Origin: Paenibacillus sp. FSL M7-0420
GTDB lineage: Bacteria; Bacillota; Bacilli; Paenibacillales; Paenibacillaceae
Length of the DNA stretch: 64,000 nt
Reading direction: 5' to 3'
Assembly (NCBI RefSeq): GCF_038002345.1
Contig: NZ_JBBOCJ010000001.1
Location: forward strand, 6,262,001-6,326,000
Shown here: in pieces, positions 8,254-17,141 of the stretch
Layout of the letters: each line of letters opens with the position of its first letter
Position numbering within the stretch: position 1 is the stretch's first letter
Translations under genes and position numbers: made by a program
The notes under the pieces: model-generated
The model's input: only the letters and a program-made list of their open reading frames with translations
Databases searched by the model: none
What the model was told of the DNA's origin: nothing

Positions 8254-8534
8254 GCAATAGAGCAACTATATTTCCTTCACGCAACTTATAACTATACTAT
8301 ACCACGCTATCCGCAAATGTAAACCGGGGGATGAGCCTGATTTTTTGGGAAAGAGGGCTGGTCTGGAGAAAGAGTACAGATTGCTGGGGCGGATGAAGAG
8401 AATTCGGGTTAGGCGGGTACCCGCTCTCATGAGATTCAAAGGGATTTATGCACTTCATTGATCCAGCGATTACAAGCGGTGGGGCCATGGCTGCACCGTT
8501 CCTGGATAATTCAACCGGCTGATCGTTGAACGCC

Positions 8535-8588
8535 AAAAAAGTGCCCCGTACGGGCGCTGCTAGAGGCCGCCCACGGGACACTTTTATA
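8535..8588 (-). terminator. Terminator of the GH94/GH2 operon
   Basis: A long stem (GTGTCCCGTGGGCG pairing with CGCCCGTACGGGGCAC) is followed by TTTTTT on the minus strand and is flanked by AAAA/TTTT on both sides, so it may work in both directions. It lies 38 bp after the GH94 stop. The rest of the 8254-8534 gap holds only a lone sequence at about 8436-8455 resembling the 51-bp units at 16501-16800. Confidence 0.8.
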
Positions 8589-8626
8589 TGCTGCTTATAC
8601 ACTCTGGTTCTACAGGAAGCCTACCG

Positions 8627-11125
8627 TTATAATATGACCTCCACTTTCACTGATTGTCTGTGCGGGTATGCGGGGATAACCGTTCCTTCCAGCAGTTCGC
8701 CGTCCACCCGGATCTCCCGGACGCCTGAACAGACACGGCTGTTGTTCTTCACGGTAATCTCATACTCACAGCCACGGAACCGCCGGGTGACCGAGAAGCC
8801 CTCCCAGGAAGACGGGATGCACGGGTTAACGGACAGGCCGGCCAGCACCGGCTTGATGCCCATAATGTATTGCGTAGCAGCTACATACATCCACGCGGCC
8901 GTACCGGTCAACCAGGATACATTCGCCAGACCGAACCGGTCGGACTCCGGCCCGAACAGGTTCGAGGCATAGACATACGGCTCCGCTTTGTAGCGCCGGA
9001 TTCCGGCCTGCTCCATGGCGATGTTCGGGATGAGCTGGCGGTAATATTTGTACGCCTGGTCCCCTCTGCCCAGCATACATTCCGCAATGATCGCCCAGGT
9101 ATTGGCGTGGCAGAAGACGGCTCCGTTCTCCCCGGTTCCTTTGTTATAGTTGGTTAACGGATCGGCGGGATCGGGGAAGTTCGTGATGGACGGATGCAGT
9201 TTTCGGATGCCCAGCTCTGTATCGAGAATGTCGCGCACACTGTCCATCGCCTTCAACCCCTTGTCAGGCTCAGCCATCCCGGACAGGGTCGCCCAGGTCT
9301 GGGCATTAAGCCAGATCTGGGCCTCCTCATGCTCAGCGGTACCCAGATACCGCCCGTCATCCATCACCGCCCGCCGGAACCATTGCCCGTCCCAGCCCAG
9401 CGTGTTCACGAGCGACTTCTGCTCCCCGTAGAGCCGGTCATAGTCCGCCGCATGCTCCGGGTAACCGGAGGCCGCCGCCAGATCCTTCATCCGCAGCAGC
9501 ACCGTCCCGAACTGCATCGCTGTCCAGATGCTCTCCCCTCTGCCCTCACGGCATACCCGGAAGAGCTGATCATTCCAGTCCGAGCGCAGCATCAGCGGGA
9601 ACCCGTTCGGCCCCAGATTGGAGACGGTGAAGTCCACCGCCCGCTTCAAATGATCATAGAGCGGCGCCTCACCGCCGTCATAGAACGGAATATTTTCCTG
9701 CAGGAATGCCCAGTCTCCGGTCTCGGCAAGAATGTCCCATACGGCCAGCGCCGTCCACAGGTGATCATCCGAATGGATGCTGGTGACCGGGTCCCAGCCC
9801 TCATTCGGGAAAAAGTAATGATTCACATGCCCGTCCTGATACTGCTGCCCCAGGAGCAGGCGGACTTTATCCTTGGCTGCTTCGGGATCGTACGGTACGA
9901 CTGCCAGAATATCCTGAGCGGTATCCCGGTAGCCTACGCCCCGGAAGGTGCCGGTGGCATAGTACGAAATATTGCGCGAGAAAAGGAAATTCCGCTGCGA
10001 CTGGTACGGATTCCAGGTGTTGAGCATACGCTGCGCATCCTGATCCGGCAGCTCACAGCTCCAGGCCCTGAGGTAATGCTCCCAGTTCTCCTGAAGCGCC
10101 GCATAGGAACGGGTGACGAAATCCGCCTCCCGCGATTGATCGATGGCCCGTTCAATCTCGGCTTCGTTCATGGCTGTCCCGAGAAAAAAGTTCACGGTGC
10201 GGGTCTCGCCGGGCGCAAGCCTTACCCGGACCTGAAGTGCGCCGCAGGGGTCGCCTCCCAGAATCGTTGATCCAGTGCAGCCCCCCTGCTCAATAGCGGC
10301 CGGATTGGATTCACTGCGGTAGCTGCCGATGAATTCTTCACGGTCTCCGTCATACCCGGCAAGCGGTGCATCGGACATCATATAGACGAGCGGTGTTTCG
10401 TCCGGCTTGGGCTGATTTTCCACCCCGTATTTGTAGATCAGTGCTTCCTTGTCATGGTACTGCACCGAGACCTGATGCTTGTTATAGCATTGCCATTGCA
10501 GTTCGCGCATGAACTCCATCATCCCAAACTCGGCGTAGGCATACACGTTCAGCTCCTTGACCTCGCTGCTATTGTTCGTCAGCGTCAGATTCCAGATCAG
10601 GGAATTCTCATAGGGCCCGACAAAATAAACCGTCTTCGCCGCCAGCTCATCCGCCTGCGCTTCAAAGCGGGTATAGCCCATGCCATGGCTGCTCCGCCAC
10701 TCCTGCGGCTTCCGGAAGGACGGCTCATACGTGGGACACCAGTAGCTGCCTGTTCCGGCATCCTGCAAGTAAATATACGGGCCGGAGCGGTCGGTGGGCA
10801 GATGGAAGAAACGGTAGCGGGTAATCCGCCAGATCTGCGGAGACTTATAGAATGATAGTCCGCCGCCCGCATGGGACAGCATGGTATGGAAGGTGCCGTT
10901 GGATAAATAGTTCAGCCAGGGGGTCGGCATATCATGCCGCTTGAACTCCACCTCCCTCGCCTCATCGTTGAAGGTGAAGTACTGATCCAGCTCATTTGTA
11001 CGCGCAAGTAGACTGACCCCATAAGGCGGTTCTACAGCCTTGTTACTCTGTGCGCGGCCGGAAGGGCCTGCGGGTGGTGTGGATGATGCAGATGCTGCGG
11101 ATGGTACCGGTTCATTGGCGTTCAT
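8627..11125 (-). CDS. GH94-family glycoside phosphorylase (cellobiose-phosphorylase-like)
   Basis: A cytoplasmic enzyme of about 830 residues that probably cleaves a beta-linked disaccharide or oligosaccharide with phosphate, giving a sugar 1-phosphate. The architecture fits GH94: an N-terminal beta-sandwich (YGVSLLARTN..., SPQIWRITRYRFFH), a linker, and an (alpha/alpha)6 barrel. The barrel carries GYRDTAQDILAVVPYDP with the general acid Asp, and HSDDHLWTALAVWD. I chose the ATG at 11125 because AAAGGAGAGGAG stands nine bases before it. An alternative ATG at 11158 overlaps the upstream GH2 stop as ATGA and adds 11 residues. The operon contains a GH2 enzyme and a mutarotase-like protein. The substrate cannot be told from sequence; GH94 covers cello-, laminari-, chito- and sophoro-oligosaccharides. 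Confidence 0.87.
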   Translation of the reverse strand: MNANEPVPSAASASSTPPAGPSGRAQSNKAVEPPYGVSLLARTNELDQYFTFNDEAREVEFKRHDMPTPWLNYLSNGTFHTMLSHAGGGLSFYKSPQIWRITRYRFFHLPTDRSGPYIYLQDAGTGSYWCPTYEPSFRKPQEWRSSHGMGYTRFEAQADELAAKTVYFVGPYENSLIWNLTLTNNSSEVKELNVYAYAEFGMMEFMRELQWQCYNKHQVSVQYHDKEALIYKYGVENQPKPDETPLVYMMSDAPLAGYDGDREEFIGSYRSESNPAAIEQGGCTGSTILGGDPCGALQVRVRLAPGETRTVNFFLGTAMNEAEIERAIDQSREADFVTRSYAALQENWEHYLRAWSCELPDQDAQRMLNTWNPYQSQRNFLFSRNISYYATGTFRGVGYRDTAQDILAVVPYDPEAAKDKVRLLLGQQYQDGHVNHYFFPNEGWDPVTSIHSDDHLWTALAVWDILAETGDWAFLQENIPFYDGGEAPLYDHLKRAVDFTVSNLGPNGFPLMLRSDWNDQLFRVCREGRGESIWTAMQFGTVLLRMKDLAAASGYPEHAADYDRLYGEQKSLVNTLGWDGQWFRRAVMDDGRYLGTAEHEEAQIWLNAQTWATLSGMAEPDKGLKAMDSVRDILDTELGIRKLHPSITNFPDPADPLTNYNKGTGENGAVFCHANTWAIIAECMLGRGDQAYKYYRQLIPNIAMEQAGIRRYKAEPYVYASNLFGPESDRFGLANVSWLTGTAAWMYVAATQYIMGIKPVLAGLSVNPCIPSSWEGFSVTRRFRGCEYEITVKNNSRVCSGVREIRVDGELLEGTVIPAYPHRQSVKVEVIL

Positions 11126-11154
11126 ATCGGTCTGCTCCTCTCCTTTGATCTTGC

Positions 11155-14100
11155 TCATTTGGGCTCCACCTCGTCCATTGTCAGGCGGAACTCCAGATCA
11201 TTCATATACGTGCCGTCTGTATTCAGGAAAACCATGCCGAAGGCGATATCCTCCTGCGCTCCCCGGACGATGGCGATCAGGCGGTTGATCCCGCTGGCCA
11301 GCGTAATCTCTTGTTCAGGCTCCGGCACCAGCCTGCCATTCATATAGATGTCAAAAGCGCAGGCCGAGTTCACCCGGAGTCTGCCGGTTCTTGTGCCGCC
11401 CGGCTTCCCGCTGCCTGCGGCTGCTTCGGTTGCATCCGCCGTCTCCGGCAGATGCACGAAGCAGCTTAGGAACAGGGGCCGGCCCTCCGGTGCGGGGATG
11501 AGGAAGGTTCCGTCTGCGCGCCGTTCTTTTTTCTTCATCCAGCCATATAGGCCTTCCCCCAGATTGTTCAGAGAGAATTCGGGGTCGGTATAGTAGTCCT
11601 TCATCGCCTCGTAGTCGGTATGCGGCGGACAGAACAGTGTCATTACGGCCTCCACCGCCCACTGCGCATCTCCCTTGTCATGAAGCAGCAACTCATCGGC
11701 AAAAGCGGCTCCGAGATTGCCGAGCAGGCGCGTGTAGAGCCTGAGACTCTTGTCGCTATCCGGGTCGGCGAGCAGCTGCGAGCAGAGGATCTCTCCCGCT
11801 CCGGCCGCCTGCCGAATCACAAAAGCTCCCGGGGCAGCCGCCTTCCTGCGGTTCAGCTCGACCAGCGCCAGCCTGCTGTATTCCGCCGTATGCTGTCCGG
11901 CGAAATAGTCCTTCCAGGCTGTGCCTTCGACGCTGGTGCACAGCACCTCAGCGCCCGGCACCTCCAGCCTGTAAGCGGCCAGCTCCCGGTTGACGACATC
12001 CCGGGGCGAGAGATGCACCTTATCGAAGCCGAACAGGTCGACCGGGCTGATGCCCTGCACGGCGGCGTGCGCATAGTCCGCCGCGAGATGATACGTCCCG
12101 TGCGGCGCAATGCGCACGGGAGCGTCCAGCAGGCGGGCGAGTGCCTCCTGCCCGCCGGGCTCGGCCGGCAGCACCAGCACGCTGCCGCCGGCCAGGGCCG
12201 CCTGGCGCACGGCTTCCGCCGCGCCCGGCGTGCCCAGCAGTGCGGCCTCCACGACGAGGAGGCCGGGGGGCAGGCCGGACAAGCCTGCGGCGCTGTCCAG
12301 GCTCTGGCCCTTCAGGCGGAGCTTGCCGAGCAAGGCTGCCGCCGGACTGTTGCTGCGGACCCAGACCGCAGCGGATTTTGCCGCGGCTGACGCAGGCGCG
12401 GATACAGTAGCCGGCGCGGCGTGCCGGGCTGCGGCGCTAGCCTTGACGGCGGCGGCGGCGGTAGCCCCGGCGGCGGTAGCCCCGGCGGCGGTAGCCCCGG
12501 CGGCGGTAGCCCCGGCGGCGGTAGCCCCGGCGGCGGTAGCCCCGGCGGCGGTAGCCGGTGCGGTAGCCGCCGCAGCGGCGGAGGGCCCGGATATGGCGGC
12601 AGATGCCGGGGCTGCCGCGCGGCCCGCATAATGCAGCAGGCTGCGCAGCAGCAGCTGCGCCTGGGGAACCCGCTGGAGATGGTCCATGATCTCCAGCTGA
12701 TTCGCCAGGAGCATGCCCGCACCGCTGCGGTATTCCAGCAGCGGCGACCACAGATCGCCGCCGTCTCCGAAGTCCCCTGCGCTGCATTCCAGCAGCAGGG
12801 TGAAGTCGCCGGTCACCGGCTTCTCGAACGCCGCCCGGATGATCGGCAGCGGCCCGTCCTCGCGCAGCTCCTCATGCCAGTACATCAGGTCCTCCGCGCC
12901 TAATCCCCGGAGCACCGGATGCCCGTAATCCCCGCTATGTGCGCGGATGAATTCCCGGCGGGTGAGTGGCAGCCTGCCGGGAGAGAGATGAAGCTGCTCC
13001 AGCAGCAGCAGCCGGCCTCCACGCTGCACGAATCCTCTCAGCCTCCGGTCCAGCGACCCGTCCTGATCCTCCACCTTGCTGCCGACAATCAGCAGGGTTC
13101 CGGCCGCAAGCTTATCTACAGCTTCCGGTTCTGCCCGGACCAGAGCGGGCTCCAGCGCGTGAATCGCCTGGAAGTCCCGGTCAGAGCCGATGTAAGCTGC
13201 TGACAGGGCGATCTCTACCGGCTCTGTCCGGCAGCTCCCGGACAGCAGGCGGTAGCTTACCTCAAGCTCATGCATCAGCTCGCCGCCATGGAACAGCCGG
13301 GCGGACAGAGTGGCTTCTCCTTCACCTACTGGTGCGCCTGCTCCTGCTCCCTCTCCTGCTCCAGCTCCTTCGCCATGGACTGCCTCCGGCATCCACTCCA
13401 GCCGGATGCTCTGGCGTGCAGCAGGCTCATGCCGGAAGTGGAAGGTCTCGCTGTGCACCCTGCGCCCGCCCTGCATGACTTCACATTCAATCAGTACTTC
13501 CTGCGCTGACAACGTATCGTTATAGACATCGAAGCTGCGGGAGACCGGCGCATCATCGAAGAAGCAGCGGTTGTATTCCGCAGCAATCAGCGTGACCGGC
13601 TTGAAGGCCGCGGCCATAATGGCAAAAGCAGGATTAGGCCTGTAGACCGGATACTCCTCCGGCAGCAGCCCGTTGTTCAGCGAAAGCGAGTAGGCCGGAA
13701 TCACAGCAGGCTTGGGGCCGGGTGTGGTCAGGTCGGCCTGCGGCAGCTTCAGCTCCTGCTCCGGCATCGCCCGCATGAAGTAATGGACAAAGTTAAAGGT
13801 AGAGATGCCTGAGACGCCCTGCCGCCGTGCATATTCCACGAACAGCCGCTCCTTGTGGGCCAGCCCGGCAGCACTGGCATCCGAATCCTTATATACCTCC
13901 ATTCCCGAGTACATGCTGCTGTTCTGCGGACAGATGTACCACCACCCGCCATGCTCGCCGAAGGTGAGCGGAACCTTCCGGTCCCACTGCGCGATCGTGC
14001 CGTCAATATTGTAATGACGGCTCTCCACCTCGGTCTGCTGCCTGGAGACCAGGCGGTTGTCCCCTTCCACCATGACCGGGCGGGTGGCATCCAGCGCCTT

Positions 14101-15531
14101 CATCAGCCCGATCAGGCCGGGGATATGCTGCTTGTAATGATCCCGTCCGTCCACCCAGCGCATCTCGTTCTGCACGCTCCACAGAATGACCGAGGGGTGA
14201 TTCTTGTCCCGCTGCACCAGCCGCTGCACATGCGCACGGCAATTGTCTATGAAGTCGGGATGGGCGGCATCCATGCTTTTGCTGGAACCGTAGATGGCCG
14301 TCTCATCGACAATCAGCATCCCCTCCTCATCGGCAATCCGCAGATAATCGGAGGGATACGGCTGCGCATGCAGCCGGATGCTATTAATGCCCGCCTGCCG
14401 GCACATCCGGTACCAACCCCGGATATAGTCCTCTGTCTGCTGGGCCGCCCCCTGAAAATGCCAGGAGTCCCCCCGCAGATTAACGGGAATCCCGTTCAGC
14501 ATAAACTGCGGCCCCTCGCACCAAAACTCCCGGAAGCCAAAGGTCTCGCTCCGGCGGTCCAGAACCACATCGCCCGATTGAAGCACAAGCTCCAGCTCAT
14601 ACAGGACAGGAGAATCCGGGCTCCACAGCATAGCCTCCTGCCAGGGCAGGTTGAATGCCGCTCCGCCCCACACCCGGCTGCCGGTATTGCTGCATAACTG
14701 CCGCCCGGCAGCATCCTCCGCAGGGCGGGGCGCTACTGCTGCTTCCGCTTCAAGGACGGGCAGCGAACGAGCGGCAGCCAGCGGCTGCGGCCGATTCGGC
14801 GGCTCTGCCAGCGCGGACAGAACGCCGGACTTCCGCTCCCTGACATGCAGGAGCACCCGCAGACCTTCCGGTAAGGGACCGTCTTCTGTGCCGCTTATCA
14901 ATGCATCCACTTCCAGCCTTCCCTGCCGGACAGAGGTGCGGATCGTAAGATCCTCCAGCGATACTGGCGGATAGGCCTCCAGGAAGACATCCTGCCAGAT
15001 GCCCCGGGCGATTCTGCCGAACCAGGAGCCGGAGAGTCCGGTGATTTTGGTCTCCCCGGAGGGAAGCACCGCCGTGTCAAAGCTGCCGCAGACCACATGC
15101 AGATGCTGCTCCCGGCCGGGCTTCACCAGCGCGGTGATATCCAGCCGCAAGGGCAGGAAGCCGTCCTCCCAGAGCGCAATCCGCTCGCGGTCCAGATAGA
15201 TTGCCGCTTTTTGCATAATGCCCTCGAACCGAAGTACAATCCGCTGCTCCAGCATCGTCTCCGGCACCTGAAAGCTGCGGTGAAGCACCCCGGCTTCGGC
15301 TGCATTCCATTCCTCCGGGTAGCTGTATACATCAAAGGGCTGGAAATTATGGTCGGCGACTTCGCCGAATTTGCTGCCTGAAGGTGCAGTATAGCTGTAG
15401 CGCCAGCTCGATGGAACCTGTATTTTACGGGCCTCGTATTGCAATCTCTCCGGAAGGGCGCGAGTGCGCGGTTGGTCATAGAGCGGCATGAAATCCCACT
15501 CGCCATTGAGACATATGGATGTACGTAACAT
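11155..15531 (-). CDS. Large GH2-family glycoside hydrolase with low-complexity linker
   Basis: A protein of about 1458 residues. The first 800 or so residues form a GH2 enzyme: a jelly-roll sugar-binding domain (SICLNGEWDF..., VPSSWRYSY), an Ig-like domain and a TIM barrel. The acid/base Glu is in WSVQNEM (near 456) and the likely nucleophile Glu in TFGEHGG (near 525). A Rossmann-like region follows (LLIVGSKVEDQDG..., FVQRGGRLLLLEQ). Then comes an Ala/Gly/Thr linker built of AAGAT repeats, a second such region and a C-terminal beta domain. No signal peptide is seen. The ATG at 15531 has AAAAGGAG seven bases upstream, two bases after the preceding gene's stop, so the genes are probably coupled. 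Substrate unknown; the length is far above a plain beta-galactosidase or glucuronidase. Confidence 0.85.
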   Translation of the reverse strand: MLRTSICLNGEWDFMPLYDQPRTRALPERLQYEARKIQVPSSWRYSYTAPSGSKFGEVADHNFQPFDVYSYPEEWNAAEAGVLHRSFQVPETMLEQRIVLRFEGIMQKAAIYLDRERIALWEDGFLPLRLDITALVKPGREQHLHVVCGSFDTAVLPSGETKITGLSGSWFGRIARGIWQDVFLEAYPPVSLEDLTIRTSVRQGRLEVDALISGTEDGPLPEGLRVLLHVRERKSGVLSALAEPPNRPQPLAAARSLPVLEAEAAVAPRPAEDAAGRQLCSNTGSRVWGGAAFNLPWQEAMLWSPDSPVLYELELVLQSGDVVLDRRSETFGFREFWCEGPQFMLNGIPVNLRGDSWHFQGAAQQTEDYIRGWYRMCRQAGINSIRLHAQPYPSDYLRIADEEGMLIVDETAIYGSSKSMDAAHPDFIDNCRAHVQRLVQRDKNHPSVILWSVQNEMRWVDGRDHYKQHIPGLIGLMKALDATRPVMVEGDNRLVSRQQTEVESRHYNIDGTIAQWDRKVPLTFGEHGGWWYICPQNSSMYSGMEVYKDSDASAAGLAHKERLFVEYARRQGVSGISTFNFVHYFMRAMPEQELKLPQADLTTPGPKPAVIPAYSLSLNNGLLPEEYPVYRPNPAFAIMAAAFKPVTLIAAEYNRCFFDDAPVSRSFDVYNDTLSAQEVLIECEVMQGGRRVHSETFHFRHEPAARQSIRLEWMPEAVHGEGAGAGEGAGAGAPVGEGEATLSARLFHGGELMHELEVSYRLLSGSCRTEPVEIALSAAYIGSDRDFQAIHALEPALVRAEPEAVDKLAAGTLLIVGSKVEDQDGSLDRRLRGFVQRGGRLLLLEQLHLSPGRLPLTRREFIRAHSGDYGHPVLRGLGAEDLMYWHEELREDGPLPIIRAAFEKPVTGDFTLLLECSAGDFGDGGDLWSPLLEYRSGAGMLLANQLEIMDHLQRVPQAQLLLRSLLHYAGRAAAPASAAISGPSAAAAATAPATAAGATAAGATAAGATAAGATAAGATAAGATAAAAVKASAAARHAAPATVSAPASAAAKSAAVWVRSNSPAAALLGKLRLKGQSLDSAAGLSGLPPGLLVVEAALLGTPGAAEAVRQAALAGGSVLVLPAEPGGQEALARLLDAPVRIAPHGTYHLAADYAHAAVQGISPVDLFGFDKVHLSPRDVVNRELAAYRLEVPGAEVLCTSVEGTAWKDYFAGQHTAEYSRLALVELNRRKAAAPGAFVIRQAAGAGEILCSQLLADPDSDKSLRLYTRLLGNLGAAFADELLLHDKGDAQWAVEAVMTLFCPPHTDYEAMKDYYTDPEFSLNNLGEGLYGWMKKKERRADGTFLIPAPEGRPLFLSCFVHLPETADATEAAAGSGKPGGTRTGRLRVNSACAFDIYMNGRLVPEPEQEITLASGINRLIAIVRGAQEDIAFGMVFLNTDGTYMNDLEFRLTMDEVEPK
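12461..12555. repeat. 15-bp tandem repeat inside the GH2 gene
   Basis: Six or more copies of GTAGCCCCGGCGGCG start at 12461 and repeat every 15 bp, encoding the pentapeptide AAGAT on the minus strand. The copies are identical at the DNA level, pointing to recent slippage or strong homogenisation. The repeat forms a flexible linker and is likely length-variable among strains. Confidence 0.9.
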
Positions 15532-15533
15532 AT

Positions 15534-16199
15534 TCATTCTCCTTTTCCTGTATGGGGGCGTGGGATGGCTAGGACGAGCACAAGCTTTTTCCAAATGGCC
15601 TGATCCGGCTGCATCCCACTCCATTTCCTGAAATGCGGGTCCATCACCTCACCCCAGTTCTCCGGCCGGAGATTCGTGGCAAGCTTCCCGGCGTACGGGG
15701 CAGGCTCCACCGTTGCAGGCAGCTCGGAATAAAAGAACAGCAGGTTCTCATGCAGCCCGATAATCCCATATTTGTCGCCGTCCCCCGGACGCTCCTCCTG
15801 ATACTGATAATGGTGATACACATAGCTTGCGACCTGCTCCGGCTTCAGTGCCGCCACTCTTCCGTAGGGGGTTCCCGCCGCATGACTGCGCTTCCAATGC
15901 TCTGTGGAGACCGGCTGCTGATAATGGAAAATGTCCATCATAGGCACCCACAACCGGGGCTTCTCCCCTCCCGGCCACTCCTTGAGCATCTCTGCCGCAC
16001 CCTGAAATAACTGCTCCGGCCCTACCTCCCGGCTAGTGCACTCATAGTACAGAAACAGCTCCTGACCATCCTGAAAAATACTCAGCCGTTCAAGGTCCAG
16101 CCTGTCCATGCGTTCATTCAGTAACTGGGTCTGTGCATCCCAGAACGCAGATGGATTAGCATCCTCCCTGCACTCGGCTCTATATAAACAACGCTGCAT
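15534..16199 (-). CDS. L-rhamnose-mutarotase-like protein, apparently with two tandem domains
   Basis: A 221-residue protein. Residues about 30-110 (SIFQDGQELFLYYEC..., EMLKEWP) and about 130-215 (AALKPEQVASYVYHHY..., YGIIGLHENLLFFYSEL, NWGEVMDPHFRKW) each follow the dimeric alpha/beta-barrel pattern of L-rhamnose mutarotase: basic helix, I-x-DG-x-LF strand, W-x-x-M-x-P helix. Ordinary mutarotases are about 105 residues, so this looks like a fused duplication. The family interconverts alpha and beta anomers of rhamnose. Here it would serve sugars released by the operon's enzymes. The start has GGAGGG six bases upstream, and the gene is coupled to GH2. Fold assignment is moderate, function inferred. 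Confidence 0.7.
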   Translation of the reverse strand: MQRCLYRAECREDANPSAFWDAQTQLLNERMDRLDLERLSIFQDGQELFLYYECTSREVGPEQLFQGAAEMLKEWPGGEKPRLWVPMMDIFHYQQPVSTEHWKRSHAAGTPYGRVAALKPEQVASYVYHHYQYQEERPGDGDKYGIIGLHENLLFFYSELPATVEPAPYAGKLATNLRPENWGEVMDPHFRKWSGMQPDQAIWKKLVLVLAIPRPHTGKGE

Positions 16200-16500
16200 C
16201 GTGTCCCTCCAACCTTATGTCATCTACCCTTCTAGAGTAACGTATCCGGCGGGCCGCTTCCTTGACGATCATGCCCTTCTTTAGCATAATAACGACATGC
16301 GAAAATGGAGCTATAAACTCCATGTGATACGGCAGCGGAATCCGGCTTACTCTCAGCGCAATGCAGATGGCCCGGCGATGGTTGAGGAATGAAGGAGGGG
16401 CTAGTTACGGGAGAAAAATGAGATGCTGATCGAGGCTTGCCAACGGTGGCGTTGGGGGCACATATACACTTGGCTCGTGCGCCAATGGAGGATTTACGGG

Positions 16501-16800
16501 GATGTGGTGTATTTGTACCCTTCATTCGCGCACCAACGGCGGATTTCCGGAAATGTAGTGTATTTATACCTTTCATCCGCGCTCCAATGGCGGATTGGTG
16601 GAATTGTAGTGTATTTATACCTTTCATTCGTGGATCAACGATGAATTGGCGGAAATATAGTGTACTTATACCCTTCATCCGCGCTCCAACGGCGGATTTA
16701 CGGAAATGTAGTGTATTTATACCCTTCATCCGCGCTCCAACGGTGGATTAGCGGAAATGTGGTGTATTTATGCACTTCATCCGCGCTCTAACGGCAGATT
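16501..16800. repeat. Array 7: six direct repeats of 51 bp
   Basis: Six units of AATGTAGTGTATTTATAC followed by CCTTCATCCGCGCTCCAACGG lie at a spacing of 50, 51, 51, 51 and 51 bp (TGTATTT at 16509, 16559, 16610, 16661, 16712 and 16763). A seventh, partial unit is at 16978-17000, beyond the G-rich satellite. Because 51 is a multiple of 3, the minus strand reads as 17-residue peptide repeats, but no ribosome binding site or protein family supports a gene. The period equals that of the other palindrome arrays. The rest of the 16200-17141 gap shows no gene. Confidence 0.85.
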
Positions 16801-16974
16801 GGGAGATTGGGGGCTTGGGCTTGGGCTTGGGCTTGGGGTTGGGGTTGGGGTTGGGGTTGGGGTTGGGGTTCGCGGGTTTGCAGGTTTGCGGGTTGCGGGT
16901 TTGCGGGTTGCGGGTTGCGGGTTGCGGGTTGCGGGTTGCGGGTTGCGGGTTGCGGGTTGCGGGTTGCGGGTTGG
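16800..16974. repeat. G-rich satellite: GGGCTT, TTGGGG and GGGTTGC tandem repeats
   Basis: About four GGGCTT, six GGGGTT and then roughly ten GGGTTTGC/GGGTTGC units lie on the plus strand. The middle part is identical to a ciliate telomere repeat, and every part offers runs of three or four G separated by short loops, so G-quadruplex formation is expected. It interrupts array 7 between its sixth and seventh units. Confidence 0.9.
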
Positions 16975-17019
16975 CCCAATGTAGTGTATTTACAACAGCG
17001 CCTCCGAACATAGCACACG

Positions 17020-17052
17020 AATAAGACGGCCAGGTTCCCCGGCCGTCTTATT
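17020..17052 (-). terminator. Terminator of the AraC regulator gene
   Basis: AATAAGACGGCC and GGCCGTCTTATT form a perfect 12-bp stem around a 9-base loop. The A/T-rich ends provide a short U run on either strand. It lies 90 bp past the regulator's stop. Confidence 0.75.
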
Positions 17053-17141
17053 ACACACCTAGTAGCTCCACCAACTATCCCTATAACCAACTATCCTTCT
17101 AGCTGTTCCATTACGCCCGCTAACGCCATGCATCCATGATC

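Noticed and set aside
12110..13500. Long GC-rich open frames opposite the GH2 gene
   Set aside because: They are antisense shadows of a high-GC gene, low in complexity and without start signals.
16232..16729. Open frame on the minus strand encoding repeated 17-residue peptides (MKGINTLHFRKSAVGAR type)
   Set aside because: It is a by-product of the 51-bp direct repeats, whose period is a multiple of three; no ribosome binding site and no protein family.
16501..16800. CRISPR array
   Set aside because: The whole 51-bp unit is similar between copies; there is no constant repeat with unique spacers and no cas genes.
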